This document shows positions 60,487 through 64,000 of a DNA stretch of 64,000 bases, piece after piece. The stretch is taken from positions 1,984,001-2,048,000 of the forward strand of contig NZ_JAPEMU010000001.1 in NCBI RefSeq assembly GCF_026342405.1. Direction: 5' to 3'. The notes beneath the pieces were generated by a model, which saw only the letters and a list, made by a program, of their open reading frames with translations, searched no databases and had not been told where the DNA came from. Both the position numbers and the translations under genes were made by a program. How positions within the stretch are numbered: position 1 is the stretch's first letter; each line of letters starts with the position of its first letter. The DNA comes from Kitasatospora sp. NBC_00240 (GTDB lineage: Bacteria > Actinomycetota > Actinomycetes > Streptomycetales > Streptomycetaceae).

Positions 60487-61539
60487 TCATGGCAGCAGGA
60501 ATCCCGTTCCGAGAGCGTCGTGCGGGTCCAGGACGAAGCGGTGCTCGCCGGTGCGGTGGGCGGTGCCGGTGACCTCCGTGAGCAGTCCGTCCGGGTGGTC
60601 GCCCGCGAGGCGGCCTGTGAACACCGTGCCGATCACCGATTCGTGGCGCAACTCCTCCCCGGGCGCGATCCGGCCCTCGGCGGCGAGCACGGCCAGCCGG
60701 GCGGAGGTGCCGGAGCCGCACGGGGACCGGTCGATCTGGCCGTCCGCGAAGACGGTGACGTTGCGCTGGGCCGGGCCGGCCGGGGTGTCCGGCAGCTCGT
60801 CGAAGAGGATCACGCCGTAGACGCCGGACAGCCGCGGGTCGCCCGGGTGCCGGGTGGCGTCCTCGCCGGCCAGGGCGGCCCGGATCTCCCGGCCGGCGGC
60901 GGTGAGCTCGGGGAGCAGGGCGGGGGTGACGGCGAGGCCGAGCGCGGCCGCCGGGACGGCCGCGTAGCAGGCGCCGGCGTGCGCCACCGAGACCTCGACG
61001 GTGCCGCGCGAGGTGGCGACCGGCAGCTTCGACGCGGTGACCAGGGCCGGCACGTTGTGGAAGGTGACCGCGGTGGTGCGCCCGCCCGCGCGGTGGACGG
61101 TGGCGGTGACCCGCCCGGACGGCACATCGATCCGGACCGTGGCCCGCCCGTCCGCCGGGGCCGGGACGAGGCCGGAGTCGACCGCCCAGGCGCCGAGCGC
61201 GATGGTGCCGTGCCCGCAGGCGGTCGAGTAGCCGTCCTTGTGCCAGAAGAGCACGCCCAGGTGGGCCCCCTCGTCGTCCGGCGGCACGACGAAGCCGCCG
61301 TACATGCCGGCGTGCCCGCGCGGCTCGCGGCCGAGCAGCTGTCGGACGGTGTCCAGTGCGCCGGTCCGGGGCGTGTCCGAGCCGCCGGGGCCGAGCGCGA
61401 AGGCGCGGCGTTCGGCGACGTTGTCCCCGGGCACGGCCGGCAGGCCCGTGGTGACGATCCGGAACGGCTCCCCCGCGCAGTGGTAGTCGACGGTCCCGAC
61501 CTCGCCGGGGAGCACCTTTGGGGGATCCTGGCCGGCCAT
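60487..61539 (-). CDS. Proline racemase family enzyme (second paralogue, Cys/Cys)
   Basis: This 350-residue member of the proline racemase/4-hydroxyproline epimerase family has both catalytic cysteines, C108 in STACGHGTIALG and C274 in RSPCGSGTSA. The Cys/Cys pair predicts epimerase or racemase activity; the related trans-3-hydroxyproline dehydratases carry Thr in place of the second Cys. It differs from the first paralogue (62956-63954) throughout and has a longer N-terminus. ATG 61539 overlaps the aldehyde dehydrogenase stop (ATGA). Two family members in one operon suggest different substrates, for example 4-hydroxyproline and 3-hydroxyproline or proline. Confidence 0.9.
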   Translation of the reverse strand: MAGQDPPKVLPGEVGTVDYHCAGEPFRIVTTGLPAVPGDNVAERRAFALGPGGSDTPRTGALDTVRQLLGREPRGHAGMYGGFVVPPDDEGAHLGVLFWHKDGYSTACGHGTIALGAWAVDSGLVPAPADGRATVRIDVPSGRVTATVHRAGGRTTAVTFHNVPALVTASKLPVATSRGTVEVSVAHAGACYAAVPAAALGLAVTPALLPELTAAGREIRAALAGEDATRHPGDPRLSGVYGVILFDELPDTPAGPAQRNVTVFADGQIDRSPCGSGTSARLAVLAAEGRIAPGEELRHESVIGTVFTGRLAGDHPDGLLTEVTGTAHRTGEHRFVLDPHDALGTGFLLP

Positions 61540-62909
61540 CAGGACGCCTCCGACGGCAGCAGGGTGACGGTCCGGCTGACGGTGTAGAAGTCCAGCGCGG
61601 CCTGGCCCTGCTCGCGGTCGCCGTGGATCGCGGCGCCGGTGCCGCCGAACGGCAGGTGGAAGTCGACGCCGCTGGAGGGGGCGTTGATCCGGATCATGCC
61701 GGCCTCCAAACGGTCCGCGGCGGCCAGCGCGGTGTCGAGGTCCCGGGTGTGGACGGAGGTGGCGAGGCTGTGCCGGGTGTCGTTGGCCAGCTCCAGGGCC
61801 TCGTCGAGGCCGGCCGCCGGCAGCAGGACGGCGACCGGGCCGAAGAACTCCTCGGTGCGCAGCGGGTGCCCGGCCGGGACGTCCGCCAGCAGGGCGGGTT
61901 CGAGGTACCAGCCGTCCCGCTCCGGGACTCCGGCGCCGGCCAGCACGGTGGCGCCCTGTTCCCGGGCCGACCCGATCGCGCCGGTCAGCCGCTCCCGGGC
62001 GGCGGCCGAGATCAGCGGGCCGCAGACGCTCTCCAGCGCGGCCGGCTCGGCGAGGGCGGTGAGCGCCTTGGCGAGCGCCTCGCGCAGCGGCCCGTACGCG
62101 CCGCCGACCGCGATCACCCGGCTGGTGGCGGTGCACTTCTGGCCCGCGTAGCCGGCGATGGCGGCGGCCAGGTGAGCGGCGGCCTGCTCGATGTCGGCGT
62201 CGGGCAGCACCAGGGCTGCGTTCAGCCCGCCCAGCTCGGCCTGGACGGGGATGCCCCGTTCGGTGGCGGCGTGCACCACGGCCCGGCCGACGGCGGTGGA
62301 GCCGGTGAACGAGACCACGTCGGCGGCCCGGACCAGCGCCTCGCCCTCCTCGGCGCCGCCCGGCACCACCGTCAGCACCCCGTCGGGCAGGCCGGCGAGT
62401 TCGGCCAGCCGCAGGGCGCAGGCGGTGGCCTCGGGCGCGGGCTTGAGCAGCACGGTGTTGCCGGCCGCGAGCGCGGGGGCGGCCTTCCAGGCGGGGATCG
62501 CCAGCGGGAAGTTCCACGGGGTGATCAGCCCGGCCACACCGTACGGGCGGCGGCGGGTGAGCAGCATCCCGCGGCCGGCGGCGGGCTCGTGCACGGCGCC
62601 GGTGGGCGCGTACGGCGTCTGGGCGTAGTAGCGCCAGATCGCGGCGGTCCTGGCGACCTCGCCGCGGGCCTCGGCGGCCGGCTTGCCGACCTCGCGGACG
62701 ACCAGCGCGGTGAGTTCGTCCGCGTGTGCCTCCACCGCCGCGGCCGCCCGGGTGAGGGCGGCCGAGCGGGCGGCGGCGCCGGCCGCCGCCCAGTCGCGGG
62801 CGGCGTCGCGGGCCCGGGCGGCGGCGGCCGCGACGCCCAGGGCGCCCGGGGCCGGGACGCTGATCACCAGGTCGGCGGGGTCGGCGGGGTTGCGGGAGGT
62901 GACGGTCAC
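61539..62909 (-). CDS. Aldehyde dehydrogenase (alpha-ketoglutarate semialdehyde dehydrogenase candidate)
   Basis: This 456-residue NAD(P)-dependent aldehyde dehydrogenase has the catalytic residues C259 (YAGQKCTATSR) and E225 (QAELGGLN). The cofactor-binding SFTGSTAVGRAV and the conserved TPWNFPLAIP are present. In bacterial hydroxyproline degradation the last step oxidises alpha-ketoglutarate semialdehyde to alpha-ketoglutarate, and this gene is the obvious candidate. GTG 62909 (MTVTSRNPAD) follows AAAGG; the longer in-frame start at 62987 would overlap the upstream gene. Its stop overlaps the next gene. The substrate is inferred from context. Confidence 0.88.
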   Translation of the reverse strand: MTVTSRNPADPADLVISVPAPGALGVAAAAARARDAARDWAAAGAAARSAALTRAAAAVEAHADELTALVVREVGKPAAEARGEVARTAAIWRYYAQTPYAPTGAVHEPAAGRGMLLTRRRPYGVAGLITPWNFPLAIPAWKAAPALAAGNTVLLKPAPEATACALRLAELAGLPDGVLTVVPGGAEEGEALVRAADVVSFTGSTAVGRAVVHAATERGIPVQAELGGLNAALVLPDADIEQAAAHLAAAIAGYAGQKCTATSRVIAVGGAYGPLREALAKALTALAEPAALESVCGPLISAAARERLTGAIGSAREQGATVLAGAGVPERDGWYLEPALLADVPAGHPLRTEEFFGPVAVLLPAAGLDEALELANDTRHSLATSVHTRDLDTALAAADRLEAGMIRINAPSSGVDFHLPFGGTGAAIHGDREQGQAALDFYTVSRTVTLLPSEAS

Positions 62910-62955
62910 GACGGGGCCTTTCGGAGCTGGGGACCGGGGGCGGCCGGGGCGGTGC

Positions 62956-63954
62956 TCAGAGCAGGAAGCCGGCGGGGAAGGGATCACTCGGGTCGAGGAA
63001 GTACTGCGCGGTGCCGGTGATCCAGGCCCGGCCGGTGACGGTGGGCACCACCGCGGGCAGGCCGGCCACCGTGGTCTCCCCCACCAGGCGGCCGGTGAAG
63101 CTGGTGCCGATGAAGGAGTCGTTGCGGAAGTCCCGCCCGATCGGCAGTTCGCCGCGGGCGTGCAGCTGGGCCATCCGGGCGGAGGTGCCGGTGCCGCAGG
63201 GCGAGCGGTCGAACCAGCCCGGATGGATGGCCATGGCGTGCCGGGAGTGCTCGGCGGTGGAGCCGGGGGCGAGCAGCTGGACGTGGTGGCAGCCCCGGAT
63301 CGACGGGTCCTCCGGGTGGACCGGCGGCTCCGCGTTGATGACGTCCATCAGGGCGAGCCCGGCGGCCAGGATGTCCTCCTTGCGCTCGCGTTCGAAGGGC
63401 AGTCCGAACTCGGCGAGCGGCAGTACGGCGTAGAAGTTGCCGCCGTAGGCGAGGTCGTAGCCGACCGTGCCGTACCCGGGCACCTCGGCCTTGCGGTCGA
63501 GGGCGACGGCGTACGAGGGGACGTTGCGGATCGTCACCGCGACGGCGGCGCCGTCCTCGACCCGCACCTCGGCGACGACCAGCCCCGCCGGGGTGTCCAG
63601 GCGGACGGTGGTGACCGGCTCGACCACCTCGACCATGCCGGTCTCGACCAGCACCGTGGCGACGCCGATGGTGCCGTGGCCGCACATCGGCAGCAGCCCG
63701 GAGACCTCGATGAAGAGCACGCCGAAGTCGGCGTCCGGCCGGGTGGGCGGCTGCAGAACGGCGCCGCTCATCGCGGCGTGGCCGCGCGGCTCGTACATCA
63801 GCAGGGTGCGGAAGTGGTCGAGGTGCTGCTGGAAGTGGACCCGGCGCTCGGCCATGGTGGCGCCGGGGACGACACCGAACCCGCCGGTGACGACCCGGGT
63901 CGGCATGCCTTCGGTGTGGGAGTCGACGGCGTGGAAGACGTGGCGGCTGCGCAT
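62956..63954 (-). CDS. 4-hydroxyproline epimerase/proline racemase family enzyme (first paralogue)
   Basis: This 332-residue enzyme of the proline racemase family probably epimerises trans-4-hydroxy-L-proline to cis-4-hydroxy-D-proline. Both catalytic cysteines are present, C91 in PMCGHGTIG and C253 in RSPCGTGTSA, with the usual N-terminal HAVDSHTEGMPTRVV and the FTGRLVGE segment. ATG 63954 follows GGGAG. It is the most upstream gene of this operon in the window; genes for the D-hydroxyproline oxidase and the pyrroline-4-hydroxy-2-carboxylate deaminase would be expected beyond the right edge. The 332-residue length is normal for the family. Confidence 0.92.
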   Translation of the reverse strand: MRSRHVFHAVDSHTEGMPTRVVTGGFGVVPGATMAERRVHFQQHLDHFRTLLMYEPRGHAAMSGAVLQPPTRPDADFGVLFIEVSGLLPMCGHGTIGVATVLVETGMVEVVEPVTTVRLDTPAGLVVAEVRVEDGAAVAVTIRNVPSYAVALDRKAEVPGYGTVGYDLAYGGNFYAVLPLAEFGLPFERERKEDILAAGLALMDVINAEPPVHPEDPSIRGCHHVQLLAPGSTAEHSRHAMAIHPGWFDRSPCGTGTSARMAQLHARGELPIGRDFRNDSFIGTSFTGRLVGETTVAGLPAVVPTVTGRAWITGTAQYFLDPSDPFPAGFLL

Positions 63955-64000
63955 GGTGGGCTCCCGTGGGGTGAGGGTGGGCGGACGCCGGGCCGGCTGC

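Overview
The window reads as chromosomal DNA of a very high-GC actinomycete of the Streptomyces/Kitasatospora type. Codon third positions are almost saturated with G/C, GTG and TTG starts are frequent, GGAGG-type ribosome binding sites precede most genes, and the first third keeps the gene order I remember from Streptomyces chromosomes (infC-rpmI-rplT, a DUF1844 gene, an SseB-like gene, then a gamma-glutamyl hydrolase). That synteny is from memory and was not checked by search.

Layout. 1-2.1 kb: the infC-rpmI-rplT translation operon on the minus strand, with a long leader, an intrinsic-terminator attenuator and an ATC start codon for infC. 2.2-10.7 kb: conserved genes (DUF1844, SseB-like, a secreted SxxK serine hydrolase, an amino acid aldolase/deaminase, a membrane-anchored AA10 LPMO behind a DasR-type site, a DUF2510 membrane protein, an SDR without its catalytic Tyr/Lys, a PuuD-like hydrolase). 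10.8-13.4 kb: divergent chromate (chrA) and zinc-type (CDF) transporters. 13.7-19.5 kb: a three-gene cassette encoding a caspase-like protease fused to a NACHT ATPase, an alpha/beta hydrolase, and a WD40 double-propeller protein with a C-terminal winged helix. 19.5-24.9 kb: a 5'-3' exonuclease-like protein, a Ski2/HelY-type helicase, a roadblock-like protein and an ArsR regulator. 25-33.2 kb: a HAD phosphatase, a secreted M6 protease, a TetR/FAD monooxygenase pair and a secreted M9 collagenase. 33.5-41 kb: a five-gene di/oligopeptide ABC importer divergent from an aminopeptidase P. 41.3-44.5 kb: a nitronate monooxygenase and a KhtTU-like K+/H+ antiport pair. 44.7-53.9 kb: a guanidine (or urea) degradation locus with permease, TetR, two DUF1989 proteins, biotin-dependent carboxylase and allophanate hydrolase. 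54-58 kb: a NarL-type two-component system divergent from an FtsX-type ABC transporter. 58-64 kb: a Uma2 nuclease-like gene and a hydroxyproline/proline catabolic operon with its GntR regulator.

How the genes fit together. Secreted proteases (M6, M9), peptide import and aminopeptidase P form a protein-scavenging theme, and the LPMO adds chitin or cell-wall polysaccharide. The guanidine locus is tied together by two copies of one 20-bp inverted repeat, placed before the permease and between tetR and the degradative operon, which predicts a single TetR regulon. The hydroxyproline operon is followed by gntR, with a long dyad directly upstream of the regulator.

The most notable system is the 13.7-19.5 kb cassette. 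Caspase-NACHT-WD40 proteins are known as single-chain STAND (NLR-like) conflict proteins in multicellular bacteria. Here the architecture appears divided between two polypeptides exactly at the NACHT/WD40 linker, with a predicted hydrolase gene inserted and translationally coupled. It is a candidate antiphage or programmed-death module in which a protease and an esterase/lipase could both act as effectors. No tRNA, rRNA, IS element, transposase, integrase or CRISPR array was seen.
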